A stretch of 64,000 bases of DNA from Phytophthora sp. 'mugwort' (lineage: Eukaryota; Oomycota; Peronosporomycetes; Peronosporales; Peronosporaceae), in the NCBI GenBank assembly GCA_033558025.1, contig JAUCEF010000013.1, forward strand, positions 3,031,001 to 3,095,000. The letters run 5' to 3'. Shown piece by piece: positions 21,832-34,621 of this stretch (position 1 is the stretch's first letter; each line of letters begins with the position of its first letter). A program made the position numbers and the translations under genes. The notes below the pieces were generated by a model. The model was not told the DNA's origin, made no database searches, and saw only the letters and a list, made by a program, of their open reading frames with translations.

Positions 21832-24800
21832 TTATTGTGATGGCAGAGATCCAGGTGTACAGGTTGTGTCTGAAGTAACGAGTCGGCCAAGTGACGGGAA
21901 GTACCGATCTCCTTTCTTACTGCGACGAGCTCTGACGTTTGTGTAATGGCCATAACGTTCTACTTCCTGTGAGAAACTATAGCTACAGTCCAGTGTTTTG
22001 TCTTCACTGGGAGGATATCTCAAGTCCTTTGATGTTGCGTTAGAGAGAATCGATGAGGTACAGTAAGTACCAAAGAGCGGATCTAACATCAAGCAGTACG
22101 CTGAGTCTTTGTCACGTTTCTTGGTCTTTGACTTTGGTCGTGTGAAAACGTAATGTTGTGACTCGGACGAAGATCGAAGTTTGTTGTTCCCTGCAGGTCT
22201 CGTCGATGCCATGTTGACTCCATTCAAACTTACGGGTGAGTTGGATCCGTCCAGTACAAGGACAGATGAAGTGACTTTCAACGTCGACTCGACTGCGTCC
22301 ACAACTCTCGTCGCCTTTCGGGTTTTATAAGACGATCGAGTTTTATTGCTATTATCCAAATGACTTAGTGGAGATGTCGACAGAACTGGAAATGAAGCAT
22401 GAATTTGAGGTGAAATTTTAGAGCTCGTCGTTGTGGTTGATCGACTCTGGTGTTCCCGTTTACAGTCGATTCTAGTTGACTGGTGATGCTCTTCTTGTTG
22501 TCGATCATCAAGTCGTTGTTGATGTTCATTGATAAAGGCCATTGTCTCCCGTGCAAGCTCTCCGACTGATTTCTTGTCACGTAAAGTCATGGGTTTGTTG
22601 ACCAGTTCCATGGCGAAATCAAAGCCGATTTGTTTCACTCGGTCCATTACCAGAGTTTTTCTAGCGTCATTGCTCGATTTTTTTGCATCATTCGATGACG
22701 AATGATCAGGTAGAGTACCCTTGACGTTTGTTAGATAAGCATGGAATTGACCGAATGGATAGGACGCCACAGATCGGATAATTGTCATTGCGTCAAACTG
22801 CAGCGACTCGAGATGAGGATTTAAACTCCCATCGACTGGAAGACGTACGAGGAACGGATACACCAACTCGACAATCCCAAGTGCCACGACGCGAGGCACA
22901 CACACGAATACATCTTGACTCAATGCTGCTATCGCATTAACTGCATGCACTAAAAGTCTCCACTTTATCACTTGATAATGTTTCTTTGTCGATGATGACA
23001 CGAAACTTTGAGTGAATACAAGGTTTCGATGCTGCTGTAGGACTTTTGTCAGTAATTCCAACACTCGGAAGTGTAAAAAGAGTTCGTCGGTGCTTCCTTC
23101 CACAGCGTTTACCATAGCTAGACGGGAAATCACGACTATAATCTCGCTTTGGCACTCATCGTCTAGTATTGACGAATTTAAATGTCGTAGTTGCATTCGT
23201 TTAAGAAGACGAGGTAGCACCTGAGCACGCATGATCCCCCTTCGTCCATCTGCAACTGCACATAACTTACCCAGTAGAGTGTAGAGCGATGCTGGTACAT
23301 TAAGAAGTCCATGCTCATCCACAGACGAATCAAACTCGATACTTAATTGCTTCAGAGAAGATTTTCTTGCTCCTGTCGCGATTAAAATGTCGGGTAAGTG
23401 AAGCAAAGCCGTCTGTAAACAACCTTGTGTCAGTAACAAACTACACGCAGTGTTAGTGCATGCGAGTCGACTTAACGCTGTGCAGCACGCACTCACGAGG
23501 TCCACGCTGGTATTCTTTTCACGGAGAAGGTGTAAAATGGCTGGTGCGACCAGCTCCACAAGCTGCAATAGCTTTGCTTGGGCGTATTTCCCATGCAAAT
23601 GAGTTGCATGCGACTTGATAAACTTGTCTCGAGCACTGGCACCATACGGCAGCGGACGAAGATACCCGGCGAGTTGTACTGCAGCAAGGACCTTCTCAAG
23701 TTTGACTGGAGCAAACTCTACTGCTTCATTAGGATTCCCGAGAAGCGCAATAAAGTCTTCCAGTACGTGTAGTCGGAACATAACGTCGCAGATCATTGCT
23801 TGAGGCCATTCGGGGACGTGTGAAGACGTGATTGACGGCCGAAGCCGTGCGTCGACCATGTTGCTTGGACATCGAGCGAGTCGGCTAAGTGCCTTGCACG
23901 CCTCTTTCGAGCCAAGTTCATGGACCAAGCGATCTTCACACGAACTACATGCTACCAACCCCTCGAGTTCATCCAAGCGACTGCATTGAATGGAAAGTGC
24001 GAGGTGGTTAATGACATTCTCGGAGAAACACGCTTGAGTCACGTGAGGCACTTTGCAGAAACGACCGAGCAAGATGCAACTGATATTGCGTTGGCGAGAA
24101 TTCTGGACGGTGGACTCCATACAAGTCGGAGAAACCTGCCTTAAGAACTGTACGAGCGTTGAGAGCGCGTTGACCGAGAGAAAATAAACTGCGCTCTTCT
24201 CCGAGGCACGCGGACAAGTCTCGTCTTGCATTGCTAGGTGCAGTAAGAGAGAATATAACGCGTCTAACCGCTGCTCGAACGTCGTGAGTGCTGCTGTTAA
24301 CAGAGCTGAAGACGGCTTGACTTGCTCGGTTTGTCGAGCTAATAACGCGCAGCCGGTGAGTCCCATGACGAACGCCATCCGCGATTCACAAGCTTCAAGA
24401 CTGGGACGACACCAACGCAGAAAGATCTGCACAGCACCTGCTGTAGTGAGTCCCACTCGTGCATCGGTACGGCTCGTGAGTTCGTAAAATAAAGTTATTG
24501 CGGCTTGAACAACCACCAAATTGGTATCTTTCAGACACAGTAAAAGGTGTTCAAGCCATCGACCTCCATCTCGTGTGAGTGCTTCAAGCACCTGCGAGAA
24601 ACCCAGTGAACGTGCCAGCAGACAGAGGATTTCCAGTACTTGTGCTCGTAGAAAGTCACTTTTCTCTCGGCAGAAGCTCAAAGTCTCGAAAAGCGTATCG
24701 AAAACGTCTGTAGTTAGTACAAAGTGACATACTGACGTCCTTAGTCTTCGTCTCAACACGATCGGCTCCTCCAGAGTGACAGTTTGACTGTCGTCTATCA

Positions 24801-26263
24801 CAAATGAGAGTACTAGAAGAACTTTTGTGGCAATGGAGTGCAGTAAGTTGAGCGAACTTGTGAGAGACGTGATGGAGGCAGCGACAGTGTTACTATCAGA
24901 CGTTTGGATCGTGTGCTGCATGTCCAGTTGCACACGTTGCACGACATTACACTGAAGAATTGCCACAAGCTGGTCGTCTCCATGACCTTCGATGATATTT
25001 GACACAATTCCTTTAACCAGCTCAATCACGTGGCGGCTCTGGCGTCTGGTGACGAGGGATGCCAAGCATACCAACAAACCGGAGCCTAGTATTCGTCTCT
25101 GATCCGACAGCACAGAATTGCGACACCTGTTCGAGATGGAGTCAGGTTGTAGCTTCACCAAATGATACAATATGGTGATATATGCCTGTGTAACGCTTGT
25201 AGGTACTCCTTCAGACCCAACAGCTTCCCGGAAAACCTTGAGTTGGTGGCGTAACTCGACGAATTTGATCATGTGCATGGCGCGTAAACGAGTTCGGACG
25301 ATCGGGTCATAGTCGCGTTGGTTCACTGTGCGCTCAAAAAGCACTCCACGCCAATGATGCTGGACGATACGTGCACACAGCTCGGTTTCACGCACTAAAC
25401 ATCCAATGCTCTTGTTAGCAGCGTTTTCGTTCGACAAGATGTGTGCAAACCACTCGGCTAAGACTGCTACAAGCCGAGCCATACGAAAGATTTTGGTATT
25501 GTTACTGAGTTTTGACAACGTCCGGAAGGCTTTATTAGTCAGACTTGGGAAGGACGTCTCGACGTAATCCACAGCGTCTACATACAAGGAATATTAACAA
25601 CTTAGTTACAACTCCCCGTTTGAAGTCAAGTAACGTACTGACCTTCATGAGTTTCCATCAGACGAAGAAGCATTTTAATGGCAAGTTCACGTCGTGAATC
25701 ATCGTCGGAATGTTCAATCTCCTCGTACAAAGTCTCTATAGCAGTCTGGATCTTAATTGTGTTCCACGCTCGCGTATCCCATTCCTGGTCCATCAAAATA
25801 TTTGCCTAGACAAATATCCCGTTAACACTACAGTAGTGCACAATATGTGTTACAATTATCAGAGACTTACGATTCGACCGTCTGTCAGAACGGGGTCTTC
25901 TTCTTCTTCGGCTTCACCAGCATCTCCTTCGTCTAAGTTTAATGCAATCTCCGGAAATCGACTTGGGATCACACGTTTCGGAGACTGCTGAGGATTTTGC
26001 TGCTGCTTCCGAGCTCTTTGCATGGTACCACGAAGTATGAGAGCGCGACGTCCCACGTCCTGAAGGTGTTTGCTTGCTACGGGGTCAAGCGGTCGATCAA
26101 GCCCAAGCGTCGGTAGTAATTGCTCTTGCATCGCGTACACGCGCTTGGCCTCCGTATTGACGTCCACTGTGCGGTCTATCGTAGATCCACGTTCATCTTC
26201 CCATGGGTACGTCTTCTCATACGGCAGCGTTACGTCACGTCGGCGAGCATTGTTCTTGCTCAT
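21832..26263 (-). CDS. Large armadillo-like helical-repeat protein, function unknown
   Basis: Three exons (26263..25871, 25805..25643, 25577..21832) encode 1433 aa. Residues 1-131 are hydrophilic with a Glu-rich patch. From about 185 to 1150 the sequence is a long series of Leu/Val/Ala helices with Cys-rich loops, as expected of armadillo/HEAT solenoids, though no repeat is crisp enough to name a family. The last 270 residues are Ser/Lys/Arg/Tyr-rich and probably disordered. No catalytic motif, signal peptide or membrane segment was seen. I do not recognise an orthologue; a scaffold or a ciliary/flagellar armadillo protein are possibilities. The ATG at 26263 is the first in frame. The gene lies downstream of, and on the same strand as, cytochrome c peroxidase, 262 nt away. 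Confidence 0.75.
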
Positions 26264-26525
26264 GAAGACTGCTACTCGAGGTACTGCAGACACAATTAAA
26301 CCAGAAATAGGAAATTGTTATCTACCATGACACGGCGACAAGGGGGCTTAGGAACGACAGTTTCATCGATTTGTATACATATTTAAACGCTCGTGACCGG
26401 CCCTTGGTTGTCCAAAATGCTGGTCTACACGTTGCTTCTTGTTGAGTGTCGAGACGACCGGAAACTTGAGGATGGTGGCACGACACACACAGAAGGAGGT
26501 TCCAATCCTTTCACTAGATGACAAC

Positions 26526-27551
26526 TTACTTGCCGCCGAAGAACTTACGCCAGCCCGATGTCTCCGGGAACTGGACGCCGTTTTCCGTGAGCTTGACAAA
26601 CGCTTTGGAGAAGTCCTTGAACCACAGATCCTCGTCCTTTGCGTACATCTCGACGTACTTCTTGAACTTGGGGTCCTCGAGCAGCACCATGTCGGCCGGC
26701 AGCATCATGAGCTTTCCCGTCGGGTCCTCGTACTGCATGGGGCCGTTCCATTTCTTGACCGTCCACTTGTTCTCGATGAGCTCGCGGAAAAACTCATTCG
26801 AGAATGTCCACTCAGCGTTCGTCCACGGGCCGCTGTAGCCGCTGCGAGAGGGGTAGCAGCGGCCAATGGCGTGCGCACCCACGAGCGCCACGATGTCGCG
26901 GTCATTGAAGCCCATGCGGTAGAATACGTCGCGCACGTGCTGCGTGGTCTTGTCCTTGCTGCCCATGTCGGCGTCAGGTAGGCGGTCGTCGGGCGTCTGC
27001 GTGGGCTCCTTACCGCTCTTTGCGTCCGGGCGGCCGAGACGGAAGGGGATCTCGGGGCCGCCCATCTCTTCGACCATGGTCACGCCGGCGAGAATGTACA
27101 GGTCGGCGTACGAGATCTCTGGGTGGTTCTTCTTGACCTTTTCCAGAGCCTTCACGGCCAGATGCAGGCCGGCGTTGCCGCCGTGGTTAATCTCCGGATC
27201 AAAGCGGATGGTCCCGCCCGTGGATCCCCCGCTTCCGTCCTTCTTGCTGAACGAGCCGCTCGAGTGCCATGCGAGACGCACCATAGTGGGGCCCATGTAG
27301 TTATCCTCGTCGAAGATTTCGACAATCTCCTGCTTGATGGCGTCAAGATCCACAGGTTTCTCACGGGCGTTCACCAAATCTGTGAGGGCCAGGCCGCTCA
27401 CGGCCGCAACGCCGGCAGCAGCCAGTACGATAGCGCTTGGCTGCTTCTTCTTGCTGGCTGCGCGCAGCTGCGAGGTGGCGAAGCTGCGCGTCTTGGCAGC
27501 GGAGGCTGCGGACGCCTGCTGGGCAGCGCGGAGGACAGCACGACGAAGCAT
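26526..27551 (-). CDS. CCP: Mitochondrial cytochrome c peroxidase
   Basis: A single exon of 341 aa. Residues 1-35 are Arg/Ala/Ser-rich with no acidic residue, a mitochondrial presequence. They are followed by a hydrophobic stretch (about 40-58), giving a bipartite signal typical of intermembrane-space import as in yeast CCP1. The class I peroxidase domain shows distal RLAWH, proximal [11 protein letters not shown] and SGPW with the Trp at the position of yeast Trp191, which favours cytochrome c over ascorbate peroxidase. [18 protein letters not shown] end matches the family. It would reduce hydrogen peroxide using cytochrome c. It is divergent from phosphodiesterase 2. An Inr/FPR-like promoter element lies about 42-58 nt before the ATG. 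Confidence 0.95.
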   Translation of the reverse strand: MLRRAVLRAAQQASAASAAKTRSFATSQLRAASKKKQPSAIVLAAAGVAAVSGLALTDLVNAREKPVDLDAIKQEIVEIFDEDNYMGPTMVRLAWHSSGSFSKKDGSGGSTGGTIRFDPEINHGGNAGLHLAVKALEKVKKNHPEISYADLYILAGVTMVEEMGGPEIPFRLGRPDAKSGKEPTQTPDDRLPDADMGSKDKTTQHVRDVFYRMGFNDRDIVALVGAHAIGRCYPSRSGYSGPWTNAEWTFSNEFFRELIENKWTVKKWNGPMQYEDPTGKLMMLPADMVLLEDPKFKKYVEMYAKDEDLWFKDFSKAFVKLTENGVQFPETSGWRKFFGGK

Positions 27552-28358
27552 TCTTTGTGAGGGGGGGGGTAGTCTAGGGTTGAGCTGCTGGCGGAAAGTT
27601 CGCGAATGAGGAGTGAGCGGCGATCAAGATCGGGGTTTGACGCCTTATTGGACGAGGTCGGACATCGACCTTGAAGCGACGCAAAAACGCGTAATGATTG
27701 GGGATGTCCAAGTGACTGAACTAAAGTATGCAAACATGAGGATTCGTGATTCGTCCGCTCGATTTGTCCCACCCTGGACCATCAGATTCCGCGGATCCAG
27801 CCAATTATTGCCGTGTTAAATTCCTAATTGTGGGATTCTGACGGCGAATACGTTTGGTATTTTTGCGACGACGTCCTCGCATGATTCACCGGGTGGATTC
27901 CACCCCGCAAACAAATGCCAAAACTTGAGATCTTCTAGCACTTAAACCTGAGCTTATCCAACTTCAAGTACGTAGCTCTGTTAGGCCGTTCCGACTTGTT
28001 AGGACGGCTGGGCATATTTTTTCCATTCTCCATTTCCCCAGAGGTAGTAGTGATCCTGGACTTCGAGGCCAGGACAATATGGACAAAAAGGACACGCCGG
28101 CTGCGCTCTCAACTACATTCAAAGACTCTCGTCTCGCGAATGTTGCTGGAACTCATTGCTCGATTCCTTCAGTATGGGTCCAAGCGAAAAACATAGGCAC
28201 ATGGAACGGGTATGTTGGTGGTGGCAATCAGTGACGATGCTCGAGATGCTGCAAGCACCAGCAGTGTGTCCTGCTACGAGCCAAAGGTGTTGACGAAGTG
28301 GTGGGCCGCACATGTAACGGATCTATCCTTATTTACCATCAGCCCTCGTTACGCATTC
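27552..28358. other. Divergent intergenic region CCP / phosphodiesterase 2
   Basis: 807 nt between two opposing starts. Apart from the CCP Inr/FPR element and a G-run (27561-27569) just before the CCP ATG, no gene, RNA or repeat was seen. An ATG at 28212 is in frame with phosphodiesterase 2, but its 49 codons have no counterpart in paralogue 1. Confidence 0.6.
27593..27609 (-). promoter_or_regulatory. Inr-FPR-like oomycete core promoter of CCP
   Basis: TCATTCGCGAACTTTCC reads towards the CCP start. It is a close fit to the oomycete initiator plus flanking region consensus (TCATTYYNCAWTTTNYY), with mismatches only in the central bases. Transcription would start about 55 nt before the ATG. Confidence 0.45.
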
Positions 28359-31300
28359 ATGCCCTCCGCGAAGAGCGGCAAGATGCAGTTCGTGCCTGCT
28401 GATGCTCTGAAGACGGTGGTGCATGGCGTTCGTGAGCAGGCGGCCGAGAACCAACGTCTGTTGGCTCGGATCGAAGAGAATCGCAAGCGTCTCGAAATGC
28501 TTCGTAGCAGGTCAACAGCTGTAGAGTGCAAACTGCTGGAACATCGGCAGAGTACTATCGGCCGTGACGTCGTATCCCCCAAGATCGGACCGAACAGCGG
28601 CACCAATGCGTCTCCAAGCACCACCGGGACAGCAGGTCAGACTTCAGGCGGTATCATGACGATGCAGAAGCGTGTTGCGCAGCTGGAGACGCTCATGACT
28701 TTAGCAAAAGAAGTCTCCGCTCAAAGCAGCTTCGAGAGCCTCATCGAGCGCACACTGCGAGCTGCATTACAATTGGTTCGCGCCGATAAATTCACGTTGG
28801 GCATTCTCCACGAACGTCGAAATGTTCTGGACGTCTACTCCATCCGACGCCACGAGGCGGACGCGGACGTGGATTTGTCGCTCACGACAGTCACTGTCCT
28901 GAACGAAGGCTTTGTAGTGCCGGACTCCCCCACCGTCTTTGGCCGCGTCATCATGACTGGCCGGCCTTTCGCTATCAACGACTCGGACACGCACGCAATC
29001 TTCCAAAGTCAGCGCAGTAAACTCGACAGCATTGGCACAGGTTCTCCTCAAGCCTTACTCTGTCTACCGATTTGCAACGCCCACCACGCTGTAGTCGGCG
29101 TACTCCAAGTAATAACAACTAGCAAGACGATCTCTTCAACAGACACGCCAGATATGACGTCAATGGCGTCCTTCACAGACACAGACATCGCGAATCTCGA
29201 ATTCATTGCCGTCATCGCTGGTGCGACGATCTGGAACCTCGTGCTCTCTCGTCAGCGACAGACTGCTCAGCATCGCATCGAAGGATTACTTAAATTGCAC
29301 CGCAATATTTCTATGGAGAGCGTATCGTCGTCTGCGGTCCTGGACCAAGTGCTTGCGGTTTGTCATGAATTAGTGGGCACGGAGCGGATCGGTTTATTCA
29401 TCAAGATCGAAGGAGAAGACGAGCTTTATATCGCTAGCGCGGCGGACATCGTGAGAGGAGAGTATGTGCCAATTACTAAAGGAATCGCGGGGTATGTCGC
29501 TCGGACAGGAGAGACAGTTATCACAAACGATGCGTACTCGCACCCGCTGTTTGACCCGACATTAGATCAAAAGACGGGCTTCCTCACCAAGCGAATCTTG
29601 TGTCTACCTGTGAAATCTCCTGAGGGGGTTATCCTGGCAGTACTCTCTGCTGTCAATAAGGTAGACGGTATGGATTTTACTAGCGAAGACGCCGTGTTCC
29701 TCAATTACGCAGCCGAAGCCGTGGGGACGTCGCTACACAAGGCAAGTTTGCATCGCGAAGTCAGGACTTCACAGAAACTTATTGAAGCGCGACTCAAACT
29801 CACAACTTTTCTTTCCGAAAGTACCGATATTGCTGAGTTTGTGGATATGGTCATGGAAATTGGCAAGGAAATCATGGAATGTGATCGCTTCGGGTTGTTG
29901 CTTATCGACCACTTTAAACATGAACTTTGGATCACGCCGCGCGTTGGCGGCGAAAGCATCCGCTCTCCTATTAATCGCGGCATTTCGGGTCTTGTTGCCA
30001 CCACGGGGAAAACGATTTGTACCCGTGATGCCTACAAGCACGAACTCTTTGACCCAAGCGTCGACATGAAGACAGGTTATCGCACCACAAGTGTGCTTTG
30101 CATGCCAGTGTTTGAGGATCATTCACTCTCGACTCCTCCTAAAGTGGTGGCGGTTGCCATGTGCATTAACAAAAAGGAAGGCGCTCATATTGTCGCCTTC
30201 ACTCAAACAGATCGTGACATTATGACCAAATACTGCGCAGAAGTGCAATTTGCACTTGGTCGCTTATCGCTCGATATTTCCTACTACAAAGTCGTGTCAG
30301 ACTGCGTTGCTGTCTCTCGTACGACTGTGGACGCGAGCTCCAGGGCTTTGAAGCGGATGTCAACGATCAGTCGCATGGATAAATACTCTGAGACGGACAT
30401 CATTTCCTCCATTGTACACAAATATTGTCACTCTGGCGACGAGAACGCGAGTGTGAGCAAGAAAAAAGGCATCTCTTCGTTCGCTGCGCTGCTGCCAGCC
30501 ATCAAGAAGAAGAGCCACGAAGACGACGAAGTGCCATTTCCACGCGAGATCCTCTTTGCTCATGGACGAGAAGAACCACTGGACCATTGGGACACTGAGA
30601 CCATTTCGCTTTCGAGCGGCGAGGTGTCAATGAGTTGTGGTATTATTTTCCGTGCATATGGGTTTATGGATGCGTTTCGCATTTCCAGTGAAAGATTCTC
30701 GGCGTTTACGACAAATGTTGCCAATTATTACCGTAGCAACTCGTTTCACAATTTTCAACACGCGTTTCAAGTCATGGTGGCAATGCACATTATGTTACGC
30801 ACGGAATGTCGTCGATACTTTAGCGGGCTCGAAATTTTCGCCATGCTCGTGGCGTCGCTGTGTCACGATATCGACCATCCGGGAAACACGAACGATTTTG
30901 AGCTTAAAATGCTGAGCCCCATGGCGCTTACACACAATGACGATGCGGTGCTCGAGCGTCACCACTGCCGCGTGACCTTTATCATCCTCAACCACAAGTC
31001 GGCCAAGATCCTGCAGCATCTCGATCGTGAACGCCACAAGCGCGTGCGACAACTCATTATTTCGTGCATTCTCGCGACCGATATGTCGAAATATTTCGAA
31101 AAATGTAAAGTCCTCGAGGGTCTTACACGTCGACAGCTCGGTGAGAAGCGTCCAGTCTTCATGGGGATCCTTATGCATGCAGCCGACCTCTCGCACTATG
31201 CGCTACCGTTTCCACAAGCTCAAGAATGGGGGGCTCGCTTGCTTGACGAATTTCAGCATCAAGCTACAGCAGAAGCCGAACATGGAGTTTCCTCCGATTA

Positions 31301-31664
31301 TTTCATGCAAAACCTTGAAAACCGGCGCGTTCGGATCATAGTGCACCTCAACTTTATTAACTACGTCGTGCGTCCGATTTGGCTACCGTTGACTTCGCTT
31401 TGCCATCACCTCCGCGTAAGTTTTTACTTGCTTATTTTTTTGCACTTACCTGGGATTTAAGAAATTTGTCATGCTCACGTATTGTTGCTACAGTTTTACT
31501 CCGACTCGCTAGAGAAAAACTACGAAGCGTACAGGCAACAACTGGACAAAAGTGTGAGTACTGTATCAGCGAGCCCCTCGATAGCGACGCTTCCAGGTGC
31601 ACTGCAAACAGCGAGTAGAAGTCTGTTACCTTCCTCTCCTCGCAGCACACACAACTCCAGCTAG
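28359..31664 (+). CDS. Triple-GAF cyclic nucleotide phosphodiesterase, paralogue 2 (Gln to His)
   Basis: Two exons (28359..31415, 31494..31664) encode 1075 aa. A coiled coil (about 15-65) precedes GAF domains at about 110-290, 310-465 and 485-650. The second and third carry ITKGIAGYVARTGE and INRGISGLVATTGK, both with ITNDAY/CTRDAY. The class I PDE domain (about 760-1020) keeps the metal ligands FHNFQH (about 795), LCHDIDHPG and HAADLS. The normally invariant purine-selecting Gln is His in VHLNFINY (codon 31344-31346). The start at 28359 was chosen because similarity to paralogue 1 begins there (ALKTVVHG vs ELKTVMQG); an in-frame ATG at 28212 would add 49 residues. Its single intron is near the 3' end, where paralogue 1 has none. 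Confidence 0.92.
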
Positions 31665-31776
31665 TCGCAAGTCTTGACTCTGTATAAAACCTCGCTTAAT
31701 GGGTATCTTTATGCTTGCCTATAGTGCAATCCGGATTGTCATTAAGAATACTCAGCAAGACGTAGCCTTACCTCAT

Positions 31777-33057
31777 CTAGTCAAAGAACAGAACGACCAC
31801 CGTCGTGTCATCGTGGCGGCGACGGCGTTGGCTTCCAGGTGGCAAACTCAGCAGCTCCTGATACGTCATCCCGTAGCGCTTCGCCGCCTTCTGAAGCACG
31901 CGCTCAACGAGCGCACGGCCTGCAAGGTCGTGGTTCCCGCATGATGCCTGTCCATTGACCACTTCAACGGCCTCTTCGTTGCTGAGGTAATCCCACAGAC
32001 CGTCAGAGCCAATGATCAGGAACTTGTCTCTCTCCGTGAGCTTGTACGACTTGACCTCCGGGATAGCGGTAATGTAAGGCGGCGTGTAAGGTGCCGAAAA
32101 GTGGCGGCCAGCAGAGCGGTCCCCGTTCTTGTACGGACGACCATTGAACTCCGGGTGCTTGAGCGAGAAGTCGCCAAATGCACGCGTCGGTTGCAGGGCG
32201 CCCTTCACGTAGCATGAGTCCGGGTGACGGCATGTGAACACGTTCGCCTCCCCCGGGTGCTCCTTGATCAGTTTTTCCTGCTCGAATTTCACCATAGCGT
32301 TCTGGTCGCTGCTGAGTGGCTCAGCCACAATCTCGTCAGGGTTCTTGCCGAGCTTTCCCAGTACCGCACGAATGTCACCAGCATTGGCAACGTGCACGGT
32401 GCCTTCATGCACGTAAGCCAGACAGGCGCACGATCCGCAGCGTGCAACAGCTCCGAACCCCAGCTTAAAAGCCGACGCCACTTCGGCCATGAGGTTGCGG
32501 TCGGTGCGTCCGAATGCACGTTGGATAGCAGCAGCCACGCGCTCATCGGAGACTGTCTTCTCATCCCCTTGAGCCGGCTCGTTCGTCCCCGGCTTGTACA
32601 GATATGAGAGCTCCTTCTGCACGTTACTGATCAAGGTTTTGCGTGCATACTCGGAAACCTGCCAGCCACCTGCACGTACCCGTCAACAAAGGTCAGAAAA
32701 TGAGTAAGGAACCCAAGTCTTTAGTGATACAGCCAGTCACATTCTTCACGTACCATGGCCATCCAGCACGGCCGCAAACACGTCGCCAGAGTCCGTCGTC
32801 TTGACCGCGTACTTGTCCTCGATGGGGAAGTTGGCCTTGTACGATGCGCTACTGAGCCGCTTGGCATGCGACTTGGCGATAGACGCGAACTCCTCTCGCT
32901 CGAGCGGTACGGAGAAAGCCCCGTCCACCTCGGGTGGGGCGTAGCGGGCGTCGCATTGCGCCTCCAGATGCGTGGAGCCCCCATCCGTGAGCTCGGCATG
33001 GGCGAAGACCAGCACCGACAGTCCCAGACCGCTCAGCAGCAGCGCCTGACGCAGCAT
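31777..33057 (-). CDS. PP2C/PPM serine-threonine phosphatase with N-terminal signal peptide
   Basis: Two exons (33057..32754, 32669..31777) encode 398 aa. Residues 1-21 have a short basic start, a Leu-rich core and Ala-His-Ala before Glu, a classical cleavable signal. PPM motifs follow: VLDGHGGWQ (restored by splicing), ANAGDIRAVL, SSDQNA, TRAFGDFSLK, IIGSDGLWDYLSNEEAV and DDTTVVVLFF, so the metal-binding Asp residues are present. The architecture resembles pyruvate dehydrogenase phosphatase-like PPMs. If the signal is real, the enzyme enters the secretory pathway; a mitochondrial presequence is the alternative. It converges on phosphodiesterase 2 with 112 nt between stops. The frame extends upstream only through a TTG codon, so the ATG at 33057 is the start. 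Confidence 0.9.
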
Positions 33058-34621
33058 GGAGCCATGGATCTGGAGTGGATGTAACAAGACAGGGGTGAGT
33101 TTAGTTAGACAGACGATTGATAAGCTTCTCGGGGGTCAAATTTGACCGGGGAAGCGGCAATATGCAGCAAATAGATAGGGATAGTAAAGCAGGCTGAAGC
33201 GTGTTCGCACCTTGTGGCTCTGTCCACGCGTCAAGCGCGCCAGGTTCCGCGCTGCAAAAAGTCGCATGCTCGACGATCGGCCAGCTACGGAAATGGGCCA
33301 CTAAACGCAGGGGAAACTTTCCAAACTATATGATTGGTTAAAAGTAGTATCGTTGTGACGTTGAAGTGACGAAGTTGAAGCGGATGGTAGCGGAAGGACA
33401 GCTAGAAGCCTTCGCGGATCAATCGTAACTCGACGTCAGTTGTCACTGGATCTGCTCCACCAGCTTGGACATGCCTAGTGTACGGACAGCACAGCACAGG
33501 CTGCGTCCATACCATCATCTGCTTGGAACAAGTACTGTAAGCAATGGCGTCTAGCTCATTCCTGCTCACATACTTTGCTCCTAACTTTACGGCATGTGTA
33601 GAAGAGCCATCAATGCTGCGTGTGCAATAGTGGACCAGGAAACCAAGAAATAGCAGACACCCGCGAAACGCTCTGGTGCTGACACGGCAGGCGCTGTCCA
33701 TAGTAGCTTTGTCTGTGTAGTGATCCATCCCGTGCGCTACACTGACGACCACAAGGACGTTACGCGCGTCGGCGATGGCGGTGGCGAAGGATATGCTTAG
33801 GCTCTTGATGAGTGGAGGTAGTTTCAGCTGGAGTTTGTCCACGCATCGAACTGCGCAAAATGGCGACGCGTGGACGATACGTGGAGCAGTACGCGACCTG
33901 ATAATGGAGCCCTGCGCTGTGCTTTTCACCTGACTCACGTACATATCTTGTGAACTTGAATTTCCGATGAAAATAACCACACAGGCCTGCGACCAATTTT
34001 AACCTGTAGCTCAGTAGCATTCTTGTGCATGTATGTGGATCGTCATTTATCGAACCATGGAATATCGTCTAAAATCCCGTCAAGAAATGGTCAAGCGCGT
34101 GCATGTGGATCGCCATACAGGCTTTCTGCATAGGAACGCTCTACTTTGGGTTCAGCTGCACGGATCGTACGACGTGTGTAGAATTGCAAGTCTCTCCTTC
34201 CGGCTCCAGGGATTTTTGAGTTCTCAGACGAGCGTTTGCCACGCAAAAATGGAGGTCGCGAGCGTTGGGCGGAGGACGGAATCGAAAAATAACAACTGCT
34301 ACAAGCCAGAAAAATCATGCTACGGCACCCGTCGCCACCGACGCCGACGGCTCTACACGAGGCTCCCGACCCTCTCCACTTAACGTGTGTGTTTTTTCTT
34401 CTTGCGTTTGCACCGCGCCACCGACTCCTTCTCACCCTGTTGAAAGTTACACCAAATAGACGCGGCGAGCGCATTGAAGGCGTTTCGGGCACTCACCACA
34501 TTGCCCGGGTTGCAGTGCCATTAGCCATTCTTGCCCACAGCAGAGAAGTGCGTCGCCAAGCAGCAAACCAACGCATCGTCGACCAACGAAAAGCAGTAGT
34601 GACCTCTAACACCGAATCGAG
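33058..34621. other. Divergent intergenic region PP2C / FYVE-GAF
   Basis: 1564 nt. It contains one open frame on the minus strand (33402-33944 from its first ATG) with no recognisable domain, judged doubtful. Two imperfect direct copies of a GCATGTGGATCG-like sequence occur near 34025 and 34098. No RNA gene, transposon end or strong promoter motif was identified. Confidence 0.5.

Noticed and set aside
28212..28358. 49-codon N-terminal extension of phosphodiesterase 2.
   Set aside because: In frame, but similarity to paralogue 1 starts only after the ATG at 28359 and the extension looks like leader sequence.
33402..33944. Minus-strand open frame of 180 codons between PP2C and FYVE-GAF genes, with a short hydrophobic run.
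   Set aside because: No domain, no good start context, no promoter motif and composition unlike the neighbouring genes; could be a chance frame.
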